Shown here: positions 46,501 to 58,020 of the stretch, piece by piece
Layout: the number at the start of each line of letters is the position of its first letter
How positions within the stretch are numbered: the first letter of the stretch is position 1
Assembly (NCBI GenBank): GCA_013368445.1
Contig: JAACJO010000006.1
Location: forward strand, 1,054,001 to 1,118,000
Length of the DNA: 64,000 bases
From: Leucocoprinus leucothites
Lineage: Eukaryota > Basidiomycota > Agaricomycetes > Agaricales > Agaricaceae
Direction: 5' to 3'
Translations under genes and position numbers: made by a program
The notes under the pieces: generated by a model
What the model saw: the letters and a program-made list of their open reading frames with translations, nothing else
Told to the model about the DNA's origin: nothing
The model's database searches: none

Positions 46501-47022
46501 GATATACTCGGCAAGGTAACGAGTGTCAGAGGAAAAGGGGTAGCCCTGGGTATAAGTAGGCACATATCCTGTCGGATATGGGGCTGGGGCTGGAGCTTGA
46601 GGATGGGGCTGGGCAGGAGCCTGGGTCGTTTGGACATGAGTCTGTGGCACCTGAGCTCCTGAAGAAGACCTTGCAGCTGGCACAGACGAAGGCGCTTGTG
46701 TCCTGGCCGAAGAAGAATTCGTAACAGACGACTGAGCATTTGCAGCCTGTAACAGTGTAACGCGTCAAAAAACCGAATTGGGGAGGAGAGTAAAAGACGG
46801 AAAAAACGCGCTCAAAGGCCAAGAAAAAACGTTCAATTAATTACTGACCCTAACACGCTCGCAGATGCTCATCGATTGCGTTTGCAAATGCGAAGCGCCC
46901 GCGACTGCACGTCCAGATCCAGAGGCCGAGGGCTGAGCTGCCTGGGCGTTATATGAACTCTGAGATGGAATTGAAGAGTGCGAAGTGCGTATAGATGCAC
47001 CGGCGGACCGTTTTGAGCCCAT
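40567..47022 (-). CDS. Large disordered PHD-like/chromodomain protein
   Basis: Model of ~13 exons and ~1900 aa: 47022-46849, 46746-46146, 46088-45951, 45899-45837, 45777-45532, 45464-45453, 45391-41398 (with an unresolved frame change near 44130-44226), 41316-41300, 41208-41107, 41050-41043, 40982-40820, 40744-40567. A coiled coil lies at ~100-200 (AEQQLNKMAEMF, TEIDSVKKSC). A very long Ser/Pro/Glu-rich disordered region follows, with Arg/Ser and Lys patches. Near the C-terminus FIECDSCHTWYHNGCVGI and FACPPCLAG form the second half of a PHD finger, then a chromodomain: YFVKRIIGKRIKVEGG, EYLVEWDGYPIGEATWE. Likely a nuclear chromatin reader; target unknown. The first Cys pair of the PHD is not visible. 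Three exons are very short (12, 17 and 8 nt). Confidence 0.68.
44160..44226. repeat. GAA/GAG (poly-Glu) tract
   Basis: About 65 bp of nearly pure purine on the minus strand encoding a Glu run in one frame and Arg/Gly in another. The long upstream frame ends at 44130 and the downstream frame opens within this tract, so the tract is the likely site of an indel or a hidden intron. Confidence 0.75.
45117..45180 (-). repeat. 12-bp tandem repeat encoding APSH units
   Basis: On the plus strand the unit CATGAGATGGTG recurs with small variations. On the coding strand it gives APSHAPSHAPSHASFH inside the disordered region of the PHD-chromodomain protein. Confidence 0.7.
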
Positions 47023-47642
47023 GGAGAGCAGCGATGGGCTGAAGACGGAGTAGCCAGTGATAGAGGAGGGCCGTGTGTGTACACGCGAAGGCGTAGAAGA
47101 GCATGGACATCACCGTGATCTCAAACGCGTTCCCGGCCCGGCACTCCAAAAATACCTCCCCTAATGTAAAATCCCTTCCGCTGAGTGTAAGCTCATCCTA
47201 AATTGCGCACACAAGTCTTAGATCTTGAGCTTAGTTTCGATTCGGCCACTTTTCCATTAGCTATATTATGGACGCCTTGTAACACAGGGCCCCACAAAGC
47301 GGTACTCACGCCGCAAAGCCACGCGGGGCAAGAGAACGTGATGCCATCACTCTCACTCAAGTCCATCATCGATTGTCCTCGGAGGCTCGGACAGCACACT
47401 CGCACACTCACAATGTGCCAGCTTTGAGAAGGCAATGTTTGAGTTTTTGACGATATTAATAAATGCTGGAAATCAAGAGAGGCTCAAGTGATACTTCTTT
47501 TTTTTCTCTAATAGTCGGGCCGGAGTAAATGACTCGCCACTTGATGGCGTATTAGCTATCTCGATTCTCTTAACTGACCGCAATCATCAACTTGCCGCGA
47601 GTTTGGCTACATCTTCCTAACCTGTTATACGGCCGTGGCAGC
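47023..47642. promoter_or_regulatory. Divergent intergenic promoter region
   Basis: 620 bp between the start codons of the PHD-chromodomain gene (minus) and the flavin monooxygenase (plus). A short T-tract near 47500 and no clear TATA box are seen. No further gene. Confidence 0.35.
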
Positions 47643-49386
47643 ATGGAACTACCGAGTAGAGTATCGCTCTCACCACTTATCATGCACAACTTCATTCAAC
47701 ACCAATATCCCAGGCCTGATACCCGACTTCCATCCTGGACAAAACGGAACACAAGCGAACCTCACTTTTCTACCAGCACTCATCAAAAGACGATATGTAT
47801 CATAGGAGCTGGACCCGCTGGCCTCGCGGCGCTGAAAACAGTGCTGGATAGTGATCAGTACAAGTCTGGCAAGTGGGTGCCTATAGCATTTGAAGCTCGC
47901 GAAGAAGTCGGTGGTATCTGGCAAGTACCAGCTTCGCTGCTGCCCGTCATCCATCTCAAACCCCTTCAGGTTACCAGAACCTCCAGGTACTGCTGTAGAA
48001 CCTCCCCTCACACCACTCTATGACTCCCTTACAACAAACATCCCCCATCCCGTCATGGCATTCACCTCACGTCTCTTTCCTCCAGAAACACCTCTCTTCC
48101 CAGTCGCCGACCGAGTCCTTGATTATCTCAAAGACTTCGCTGTCCACTTCGCCTTACGCCCACATATCAAATTCTCCACCCGCGTCTCTTCAATCACCTA
48201 CACACCCGACCGTACCCGTCGCTGGCTCGTACAAACTTCGACCAATGAATCATATCACTTCGATCTAATCATGGTCTGCAATGGACACTATCGTATACCC
48301 CGATACCCCTCCGTTCCCGGACTCTCCGAGTGGCTAGAGGCCCAAAAAACCTCACATTCAGTTTACTACCGCCATCCTCTGCCTATATACAAAGCCAAAA
48401 CCCTTCTCATCGTCGGGTACGGTCCCTCCGGCCGCGATTTGGCTCGTGATCTTAACGGATACGCATCCAAAGTCATAGTCTCTGCCTCTGAATTCGAGAC
48501 ATCCATCGACCCCGATGGACTACACCTTCGCCCTCGTCTAGTCTCATTCGGTTCACCGTCTACTGGTACCGTCACTTTCGCAGATGGAAAAGTCGACGAC
48601 GGAATCGACTATTGTATCCTCGCAACCGGATATAAATTTGATTTCTCCTTCCTCCAGCCTCCTCTCATGCGTCATGAATGTCCTGACCCGATACCCCCAC
48701 TTCCAAAAGACCTATACAATTCCTCATACAGCGTCTTCGCACTCGCTCAACATTTATGGCCCCTTCAAACTCATTACCCACCAGAGACAATGACCTTCCT
48801 CGGACTTCTATTCCGTGTCTCACCTTTTCCTCTTATCGAAACACAAGCCCGTGCAGCACTACGCGCCTTTGACACTTACGAGAAAGGTCTCGAAAGTGGA
48901 GGCGGGACAAGAGGAATCGACGAACGATCTGAAGCAGTTGACATCGTCACACGCTGGGAAAACCTGAAGGCTAAGCGAGGCAACGAAACGAGCGTAATCA
49001 AAGATTGGCATCGATTCGAAGAACCTGAACAATTTGACTATCGCGACCACCTCTCAATATTCGCTGAGGCTGACCCAGTTGGATCTTCGTCGGGCTCTAA
49101 CGCCAAACATCAAGAATCAACGAGCTCCCCGAGTCAAAACGAACCCATCCGCTCACAAGAATGGGAAAAATATGGGTACTACCACAAGGACATTTTGCGA
49201 AATACATGGGTCAAAATTGAACAAGATGGAGAGGCAGAGAAGTGGTTGAAGAGCGTCGGAAATAATGGGATTGACGACTGGGTAGATTTAATGCATCGAG
49301 TTGTGGCATACGGAAAGGAATTGGAGAAGCGTGAGGAGAGGAAAAAGCCAGGCTCTGATTATTTTAGCTACTATTTCTTCCAATAG
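47643..49386 (+). CDS. Flavin-containing monooxygenase
   Basis: Two exons, 47643-47920 and 47970-49386, give 564 aa. They join only if the intron uses GCAAGT as donor (GC-AG), which restores EVGGIW followed by LPEPPG. The FAD-binding motif CIIGAGPAGLAA lies at ~residue 55, the second dinucleotide (NADPH) motif LIVGYGPSGRDLA in the middle, and an ILATGYKFDFSF block beyond it. Homologous fungal FMOs oxygenate soft nucleophiles (S, N) with NADPH and O2. The C-terminal ~120 residues are Glu/Lys/Ser-rich. The ATG at 47682 is an alternative start, since ~45 residues precede the FAD motif. Substrate unknown. Confidence 0.85.
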
Positions 49387-49846
49387 ATCTGTTAGTGTAA
49401 TGAACGTTTCGATAGACAGGTTGAGTGGGTATACGATGACATGCAGATTGTCCGTCCGTCGATCCTCCTTCAGTATCGATATCAGAATCCCCTTATATGG
49501 ACAAAGCCACGCGAATTTTCAGCAAACCGAAATCCGCTATCATATGCAGACAAGGCAAGAGATGGGTGTTGCAGGCACCGCAAGTTGGTACAATACCAAC
49601 ACTTGCCACTGCCAGCAACGCGTAGGGACGTCTCAAAGGACGGCTACTCCGGGTGACGTCTTGTCTGTATGAAGCACCACATATAGAGAGGGTACGACCA
49701 TCCTCAGCTCGTTGTCCACCCTTTTCCTGTGCTTCTTCAACCAGCCCAATAAGTCGATGGGAGGACCCTAACAGGTCGAGAAGTCGACCTAGCCCATGCC
49801 GGAGCGGTATTGAGTCTGAGTGATACGGAACCCGATCACGACTGGC
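49387..49846. other. Convergent intergenic region
   Basis: 460 bp between two converging 3' ends. Short frames only; nothing recognisable. Confidence 0.4.
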
Positions 49847-51171
49847 TCAGCAAATAATGCATTCGCTGTCCTGCTTGGATAATCGTGCCTCGAATCTTAC
49901 ACGTAGTTTTTCATCCGGGGCAATGTAAGAGCTTTCGCTATTTAAGATTCATTAAACGGGCTAGAAGGTTTAACAAGCCCAAAATAGAGACGAACCTGTA
50001 CTGAAGGCTCGTCGCCATCTGACTGTCCTCAAAAGTCACGACTACCTCAGTAACACCATCATGCCCTCGATACGGCGGCGCTGTTAATGGCCTAGATGAC
50101 TTTAGTCTCATCGAAATTGTCGGCTTTGGCTTTGAAGAGCCCGTTGAACCTCGAGATTGATTCGGGTCCGCGATCAGAACTCGTGAATCAACCCATGTTG
50201 GAGGGCTATGCGCCATCAACGACAACGAAACACACCATGATCCAGGCCTACGCCCAGATCTAGTACTGCAGTTCTCAGGTACGACAAAGAACGCCAACCT
50301 CCACATTCGACCTGTGAAAAGCTGTGCTCAGCTGCGCAATTTCGTAAACTCGTGCGAGAATTGAACTTACTTCGCGCGATGAACTCGATCGTGATGTTTT
50401 TTGCAATCATCATTCGCTTCTGGAATTTCATAATTTCGATGTTGACGGCAAAAGAACCTTCGTCGTCAGGGAAGTTTACAACTTCGACGTCGTCAGGAGG
50501 AAGTGTTGCACCGATCAGCAGTTCGTCCACAGCTGAACCAGCACCAAAGTCTGGAGATTGTCTGAGGCGCTGGAATAGTGGTTGGTCGGAGGTGACGAGA
50601 CAGGCGTGTCTAACATCAGCCATAGTTGCTTGTGCCAATGGGGCGGAATGTGAGAGTAATGCTGTTAGAAGGTCTTGAACATTTGCACCGTCGTCTTGAG
50701 ATTCGTCAGGTCTGCGCTTGACAATAGCCCAATAAAGAGGCGTGTGTCCTTCAATCGACTTTTCTTGTAAAATTGAGGAGAAAGACACGCCATGGGAAGA
50801 ACAGGCCTCTGCACAGCTTTGCAAAATACCAAATGCTGCGGGGGATTGGAACTCTTCCCGGACAAGATCGCGCACAAGGCCCAAAGTCGTAGACTTGACA
50901 TCCTTGGAAGTTTTCGAGCCGAATTGAAACCATTGTGCACGGCCTTTGCCTTTCGCTGAACTACCGGGTAAAGGGTCGAGGACGATGTTGATGGATAAGA
51001 CGCGCCTAAATCACTACCAGACGCGGATGGGAGAGCGGAAGAGCTGCTGGAAACTGGAGATTTGATATCTGAATGAGTCGTGGATGGAGCGCCCGAGGTG
51101 ACTATGTCATACGCAGGAGGTGCCTCGGATGGTGTTGGGTCGTTCGGGAGGGGAGCCTTGTCGATGATCAT
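49847..51171 (-). CDS. Ankyrin-like protein of unknown function
   Basis: Four exons in frame give 381 aa: 51171-51018, 50955-50371, 50311-49996, 49937-49847. The N-terminus is Pro/Ser-rich and contains PPAYD, a PY-like motif. GKGRAQWFQFGSK leads into a helical region in which EGHTPLYWAIVKRR looks like one ankyrin repeat, followed by LLTALLSHSAPL. The second half is predicted beta-rich (MWRLAFFVVPEN, SWCVSLSLMAHSPPTWVD). I recognise no named family. The splice sites are conventional and phases sum to an open frame, so I think the gene is real. Confidence 0.7.
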
Positions 51172-52349
51172 GAGTATTGTCGAGTCAGGGTGTTGGCTTT
51201 CTGGTTATAAGCGATTATAGAATATGAATGAACTGCGGAACGAAGGGCAATCTGCGGGATGTCAATCAGCTGCGGCTGGGGTGGACTGTGAAGTAGGGTC
51301 CTCGACGAGTTCATCTTTGTACATCACTTTCCACGATCCTAGGCGAGATAAGATACGCGTCCATTTTTTATCTTATCTATCATGCTTATGCTTTGTTTGG
51401 TGCTGCAAGAGGACAAGTTCAACGTTCTGACTATCAACAATTGTCGACTTCAACACCACTATACTTCCATAGCTCAGACGACCCGCTGAAATATATGCAA
51501 TCCTTTTTTGAAGTGACGCTCTTTCGGCTTCAGACTCGCCACAAATGACTATCGCAATTGTTGGTAACTGCTGCCCCTACACTGAAAACGCACATTCCAC
51601 CTCCCCTCTAGCCTTCGTAACACTTGTAGTGCAACATATGAATAGGATGTGCTGTCTGGTCATGTAGAGCCGTCAATCCCGTATAAGGTCGACGTGGAGA
51701 GTAATTGGGCCGGGCAGGTTTCAACAGGGATATTTTTTATAGCAGACTGAATAGTCATTGACTTGGTTCGCATCTTGAAGTTGCCAAGTAGCCAACAGAA
51801 AAGGTTGCGAGCGTGCGAAGCGTTTGGTCAGTCCCTCGATGCCTGTCTCAGAGGTGGGACTCAACCTCAGGTTGGGAGCCACTGGGAGTAAATGACCATT
51901 CAGGCTCTAGGTATGTCAGGCATGCTTCGCGTTCCTAGCCTTCTTATTGATGCCACCTATTCCTCAGGACTGAAAATACGGATCAGGGCGACAGAGCACA
52001 GAAATAACCTCATGTCTCCAAATTTCCCGAATCGAATTCAGTTCCACACCAATGACCAGATCATACTATCACATGAGCATCCCCTCACGACAAACTCTGC
52101 GTCCTAATTCTCCAAGGTTCCACGGGCCCGGTTTCTCCGCCTTGCAATTGCTTCGAGCCTATACAACGGCTTGAGAGTGCCCATCACATGCTTCTCCGAA
52201 CGGGCCTTAGCGTCCGCTAAGTCATAGAGGAAGCAACGGTGTTAGGATCATCCTCGACAAAACCTCCACATAAATAAAGCCCTACTGCCTCCTTCATGAC
52301 CTACGCGCGCCCTCGCAACCGCAACGCTGCACATCGAGCACACTAGAAT
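51172..52349. other. Divergent intergenic region
   Basis: 1.2 kb between the ankyrin-like gene and the galactanase. It holds both promoters. A short plus-strand frame at 51892-52107 has no motifs. The last 80 bp contain a TATA-like box, listed separately. Confidence 0.4.
52270..52278 (+). promoter_or_regulatory. TATA-like box of the GH53 gene
   Basis: CACATAAATAAAGC lies ~75 bp upstream of the GH53 start codon, a suitable distance for a fungal TATA element. The second GH53 copy lacks this region. Confidence 0.35.
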
Positions 52350-53712
52350 ATGCTCCATTTCTTACAGCTCCTGTTTCTTCTTCCGTCTTTACTTGTCCAA
52401 GTTCAGGCTATAACCTGGCGAGGAGCCGATTTTTCCTCACTTGCGAATCTCGAAGCCTCCGGCCGCACATACCGTGACTCTTCTAGTGGTGCAGTTACTC
52501 CCTTTGAAAGGATTCTACACAACCACGGTGCAAACCTTGCCAGGATTAGAATTTGGACGAGCACGTCCAATTCACAATACAGCTTGAATTATGGGTTGGC
52601 ATTGGGGAAGCGGGCTAAAGCCGCGGGGATGAGTATTATGGTAGATTTGCACTATAGTGACACTTGTGGGTGTTACTGCAAGTATTCCACTGACTTCTGA
52701 AGGCATGAACTCTACTTTTCAGGGGCGGACCCTGGTCACCAAGCTATTCCGTCGTCCTGGCCCACTGACCTCAATGGTCTGAATACACAAATTTGGACGT
52801 AAGGATACCCTTCCTCTAGAGATGCCAGTACCCATTCACCTGATGTATAGATACACTCGGGACGTTGTTAACGCTTTCGCAAATCAAGGAACACCGATCC
52901 AATTTATTCAAGTAAGGCCTTCTCATTGTGGGCAAATTTCTCTCCTTGACCATCTTCCTCCTTATTTCGCACAGATTGGAAACGAGATCAACGACGGTCT
53001 TCTCTGGCCCACCGGAAAGATCTCAAGCAAAGGGTTCTCTCCTGCTTCTCAACTGCTTCATTCAGCTTCCACCGGTGTCCGCGCTGCTACCGGTGGCTCT
53101 AGTGTCAAAATCATGGTCCATATCGCCAACGGCTGGGATTCCTCTGGGGTCAACTTCTTCTGGAACGGCATTTTCCTCCAAGGACAATTCGCCACGTCCG
53201 ATTTCGACCTGTTCGGGTTCTCGTTCTATCCATTCTATAATTCCGCTGCTTCCTATAGTGCTCTGCAAAGCACATTGACCGGGATTGTCAACAAGTTCGG
53301 CAAGGTGAGGATCTACCACCCAGGCAGGTCATTAAAAACCATGAGTCCTAATGTGAATTGTCCCTTAGGACGTTATGGTCGTCGAGACAGATTGGCCTGC
53401 TACCGGTTCTTGTTCTGGTGTTACCTTGAGCGAGAGAAGTATTCCAATTTCGGTGGCTGGGCAGACAACTTGGGTCAACGGAATTAAGAACGTTTTGGCT
53501 GCCTTGCCCGGTGGTCATGGTACTGGTATCGTGTACTGGGAGCCTGGTTGGATTGGTAACGCAGGTTTGGGCTCTAGCTGCAGCGTAAGTGATTTACTAT
53601 TGGATTCAAATCCTGAGTGCGAGGCAGAACCTGAATATATCATCTATAGGACAATTTGCTCGTTGATGGTTCTGGTGTATCGCGAGCTAGTATGTCAATG
53701 TTCTCTAGTTGA
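52350..53712 (+). CDS. GH53 arabinogalactan endo-beta-1,4-galactanase
   Basis: Six exons in frame give 353 aa: 52350-52665, 52723-52798, 52851-52911, 52975-53304, 53369-53584, 53650-53712. A signal peptide of ~20 residues (LLFLLPSLLVQVQA) precedes WRGADFSSLANLEASG, the GH53 opening. Other family blocks are RIRIWTSTSN, VDLHYSDTWADPGHQ, the acid/base GNEINDG (Glu ~155) and the nucleophile VVETDWP (Glu ~267). The enzyme is secreted and hydrolyses beta-1,4-galactan side chains of pectin. Length matches the family. It is the intact member of a tandem pair. Confidence 0.93.
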
Positions 53713-54322
53713 AAGCTTAGTCTCGTAGCTTGTGGGTGGTGGATTTGAGGTTGTGATGCCATTGAAAGGCAACGTTAAAACCAATAAATCTGACTGATTA
53801 CTGTGTCGTGATGTATTAGCGTGCCAGCTTTTTCATTGCTATGCCTGTTGAATATTCACAAGATACACCGTCCCGTCCAACCACAGGCGCCCATAGATGA
53901 CTTCATTAAATCCGTTGAATCTGTTTGAGGCCCGTTCACGTGAGGACTATCGGGCGGGTTGCATTAGAATTCAAAAATTAGTGACACCGCTTCAGATCCT
54001 ATACACTCCTGAATAATTATCGTAGCGACAAGATCTCGTTATTCGAGAGTAGTAATTGACCAGTAGCAGTCTGTTGCTCGCCGCTTCGATCAATAATTTC
54101 ATCGGTGCGTCCCTGAGGAACTCAAATCGGTATCCCAACACGTGAATTTCTGTTCTCCACCGTGTCACGCTGGTTCATCTCCAGGTGAACTTAGCGCCCA
54201 CTATTCTCTCATTTTCTTTTGCTCTTCTTGCTGCCAAGGTATTCGGGCCTGAGGCTTTGTAAGTCACATTCTGCCACCGGTCGTATGATTGAAAACAACT
54301 TGCTATTCTCTAGGACGCGCTG
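53713..54322. other. Intergenic within unit A
   Basis: Matches 57430-58020 of unit B. It contains the GH53 terminator region and, just before the F-box ATG, GTAAGT...TTCTCTAG, which looks like a 5'-leader intron conserved in both units. Confidence 0.5.
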
Positions 54323-55801
54323 ATGCTAAGATATCTTGCCAACACCGGTCATCATGACACGTCCATCGCTGCAACAGAACACGGAAGACGGAAGCTGAAT
54401 GCAGCCAACTCACCCATAAATCTGCTGCCGCTCGAGATCCTAGTAGCCATCTTTTATTATGCGACTTTTACTTCCCGACCCCTTAATCATTCTGATTCCT
54501 GGAGACACCGACGTTCTTTGGTCTCAACGCGAAAATCAGAGGACATATTCTTTTCAATCACATTGGGAGCAGTGTGCAGCCATTGGCGAGAAGTAACCTT
54601 GTCCACACCCCTCTTATGGACTTCTTTCGAATACCCTCTATACTTATGGAAGGCCAAGAAAGATTTGCGCCATCTTTTATCTTTGTACCTTCAAAACTCC
54701 AAACACCTGCCTATACACCTTTCTCTCTCCTTCCCCCCCGACTTCGCCGAACGAAATTACTGGCACTCTTCGATCGATCGCACGTTGGCGTTTAATTCGG
54801 CTCGTATCCATTCCCTTTCGGTATTCAACCCACCTCTCTGCTGATTTTCATTTCTGAATAATACGCCCTCTATCGTCAACTTATCCCTTGACTGGGAAAA
54901 CGACGCGCCAGATACTACAAATCGCCTTCCCCTCCAGAAGTGCCATTCGCTCTCTCGTTTCTCCCTCCATAATTGCTTGCCTGATTATCCTCGAATCATC
55001 TATCAGGTTCCACCCTCAGTGACGATTCTAGATCTCTCCAAAGTCCCGGTCGATACTTGCATCAAGGTCATGCTTAGATGCCCTAATCTAGTTGAAGCAT
55101 ACATCCGCAATCAATATGTTGCGGTGGATATGCGCGATCGCGAATGGGTGAAGAAGTGGTTTACTCGACCGGCGGTGTTTCCTCACCTTAGAATCTTTCT
55201 GTGGGACGGACATCGAGAGCGACACTGGATAGATCTCTTCTTTGAACATCTCAGTACACCCGTTCTGGAGACTCTCATACTCATGGAGAGTCGGGATGCG
55301 CAAATGTCGCACTACCCGACCGACGAGCTATCTTTCATGACTCGTTTACCTCCTACTTTGAAAACGCTCAAGATCGTGGAGGTCGGAACTATCAGCCTTG
55401 ACGAGCTCAATTTTCTGTTTGGCCACAATTCCCCCATTGAGAACTTTTCCACCTCCCAATGCCTGCTTCCAGCTTTGACCACTATATTTGAAGCCCTTCT
55501 TCCCCCCAGCGGCACTTCAGAGTTAACTCGTATGCCTCAACTCAAGTCCTTATCCATCGATGGCTGCGCTTTTGAGGATAGCGAGTCAGACTGGGAGTTA
55601 GGACCTGACGAACTCGAGCCTCTCGTCACGGCGCTCCAGCACCGTTTGACCAAGGGGAGCACGTTTAGACTTGAACTCTCCGGGTTCGGAGTGGACTGGA
55701 CGCCGGACACCCAAGACAGACTTCAGGGGTTGGTGGAGAATGGGGTTCAGCTGGAGATCATCGAGGACATGGAACCAGTACATTGGTTGAAGACGATTTA
55801 A
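54323..55801 (+). pseudogene. F-box protein gene, copy A, with one nonsense mutation
   Basis: Colinear with the intact copy B (58021-59499). The F-box lies at ~30-60 (INLLPLEILVAIF) and continues to VCSHWREV and STPLLWTSF. At 54840-54842 the codon is TGA where copy B has TGG (PPLC-stop against PPLRW). After this stop the same frame stays open to 55801, giving another 274-residue open stretch with LRR-like sequence (LPPTLKTLKIV, LKSLSIDGC). Either a very young pseudogene or a gene now encoding a 173-aa F-box fragment. Confidence 0.8.
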
Positions 55802-56036
55802 GTATGGATGACTCTGGACGTGGTTTGAATTTTCATGAGCTTCACAGACATGGATAGCCCACTTAATCAACACCCAAATGTACATGTTCGAGTTCTTATT
55901 GAAACGTAGACTACATAATCCATAATTAGGAGGGACTATATTCGTAAGTTATTAGCGTTTGGAACTTCTATGGTAAGAACAAATCCGAAATATGTCCCCA
56001 AATAATGATAAGAGCCGATGAATGCGCGGAAGATAC

Positions 56037-56095
56037 CTATGCCGATATCGTTGATGCATGAACGGCGCTGGGGCACTGGTGTAGCGAAGCCCAGA
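56037..56095 (-). pseudogene. Duplicated last codons of the Clp1-like gene
   Basis: 59 bp equal to 59732-59790, reading VWASLHQC and ending at the same stop codon. It was carried along as the far end of unit A of the tandem duplication. Confidence 0.75.
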
Positions 56096-57429
56096 CCTGT
56101 TTCTTCTTCCGTCCTTATTCGTCCAAGTCCAGGCTATAACCCGGCGAGGAGCCGATTTTTCCTCACTTGTGAACCTCGAAGCCTCCGGTCGTACATACCG
56201 TGACTCTTCTAGTGGCGCGGTTACTCCCTTTGAAAGGATTTTGCACAACCACGGTGCGAACCTTGCCAGGATTAGAATTTGGACGAGCACGTCCAATTCA
56301 CAGTACAGCTTGAATTATGGACTGGCGTTGGGGAAACGGGCTGCAGCCGCGGGGATGAGTATCCTGGTGGATTTGCACTATAGTGACACTTGTGGGTATT
56401 ACTGCAAACATTCCACTGGCTTTTGAAGGCCTGAACTCTGCTTTTCAGGGGCGGACCCTGGCCACCAAGCTATTCCGTCGTCCTGGCCTACTAACCTTAA
56501 CGGTCTGAATACACAGATTTGGACGTGAGTATACCCCTCCTCAAGAGATGTCAGTACCCATTCACCCGATGTACAGATATACTCGGGACGTTGTTAATGC
56601 TTTTGCAAATCAAGGAACACCGATCCGATTCATCCAAGTAGGGCCTTCTTATTGTGGGCAATTTTACCTCCCTGACCATCTTCCTCCTTATTTTGCACAG
56701 ATTGGAAACGAGATCAACGACGGTCTTCTCTGGCCCACCGGAAAGATCTCAAGCAAAGGGTTCTCCCGTGCTTCTCAACCAGTGCTTCATTCAGCTTCCA
56801 CCGGTGTCTGTGCTGCTACCAGTGGCTCTAACGTCCACATCGCCAACGGCTGGGAATCCTCTGGCGTCAACTTCTTCTGGAACGGCATTTTCCTCCAAGG
56901 ACAATTCGCCACGTCCGATTTCGACCTGTTCGGGTTCTCGTTCTATCCATTCTATAATTCCGTTGCTTCCTATAGTGCTCTGCAAAGCACATTGACCGGG
57001 ATTGTCAACAAGTTCGGCAAGGTGAGGATCTACCACCCAGGCAGGTCATTAAAAACCATGAGTCCTAATGTGAATTGTCCCTTAGGACGTTATGGTCGTC
57101 GAGACAGATTGGCCTGCTACCGGTTCTTGTTCTGGTGTTACCTTGAGCGAGAGAAGTATTCCAATTTCGGTGGCTGGGCAGACAACTTGGGTCAACGGAA
57201 TTAAGAACGTTTTGGCTGCCTTGCCTGGTGGCCATGGTACTGGTATCGTGTACTGGGAGCCCGGTTGGATTGGTAACGCAGGTTTGGGCTCTAGCTGCAG
57301 CGTACGTGATTTACCATTGGATTCGGATCCTGAGTGCGGGGCAGAAACTGAATATATCATCTATAGGACAATTTGCTCGTTGATGGTTCTGGTGTATCGC
57401 GAGCTAGTATGTCAATGTTCTCTAGTTGA
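56096..57429 (+). pseudogene. GH53 galactanase copy B, start codon lost
   Basis: Aligns with the intact GH53 from the middle of its signal peptide to the stop codon, with the same five introns. The promoter, ATG and first ~7 residues are missing because the duplication junction lies there. The only upstream ATGs in reach (56018, 56054) are in another frame. The rest is well preserved, including GNEINDG and VVETDWP, with a small in-frame deletion (SSVKIMVHI in copy A, SNVHI in B). Expected to give no secreted enzyme. Confidence 0.82.
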
Positions 57430-58020
57430 AAGCTTGGCCTCCTAGCTCGTGGGTGGTGGATTTGAGGTTGTGATGCCATTAGAAGGCAGTGTTAAAATCA
57501 ATAAATCTGACTGATCACTGTGACGTGATGTATTAGTAGCGTGCTTGCTTTTCCATTGCTATGCTTGTTGACGTTGAATGTTCACAAGATATTTATCGTC
57601 CCGTCTAACCGCAGGCGCCCATTGATGCCTTCGTTGAATCTGTTCGAGATGCGTTCACGTGAGGTTCATTAAGGCAGGTTGCATTGGAATTCACAATTTA
57701 GTGACGCCGTTTCAGATCTTATCATCCCCTGAATAATTTTCGTAGCGACAAGGTCTCGTTATTCGAGAGTAGTAACTGACCAGTAGCAGCCTGTCGCTCA
57801 CCACTTCAATCATTCCCTAAATCAGTATCCTAACACGTGAATTTCTGTTCCTCACCACGTCACAGCGGCTCATCTCCAGGTGAAATTAGCGCGCACCTTT
57901 CTCTCATTTTCTTTTACTCCTCCTGCTGCCAAGGTATTCAGACCTGAGGCTTTGTAAGTTATAAAGTTCTACCACGAGTCGTATTATAGGAAACAACTTG
58001 CTATTCTCCAGGACGCGCCG
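57430..58020. other. Intergenic within unit B
   Basis: Duplicate of 53713-54322, with the same candidate 5'-leader intron (GTAAGT near 57954, CTCCAG just before the ATG). Nothing else seen. Confidence 0.5.

Noticed and set aside
53062..53319. 85-codon minus-strand frame repeated at 56791-57036
   Set aside because: Antisense to GH53 exon 4 in both copies; it recurs only because the GH53 segment is duplicated.
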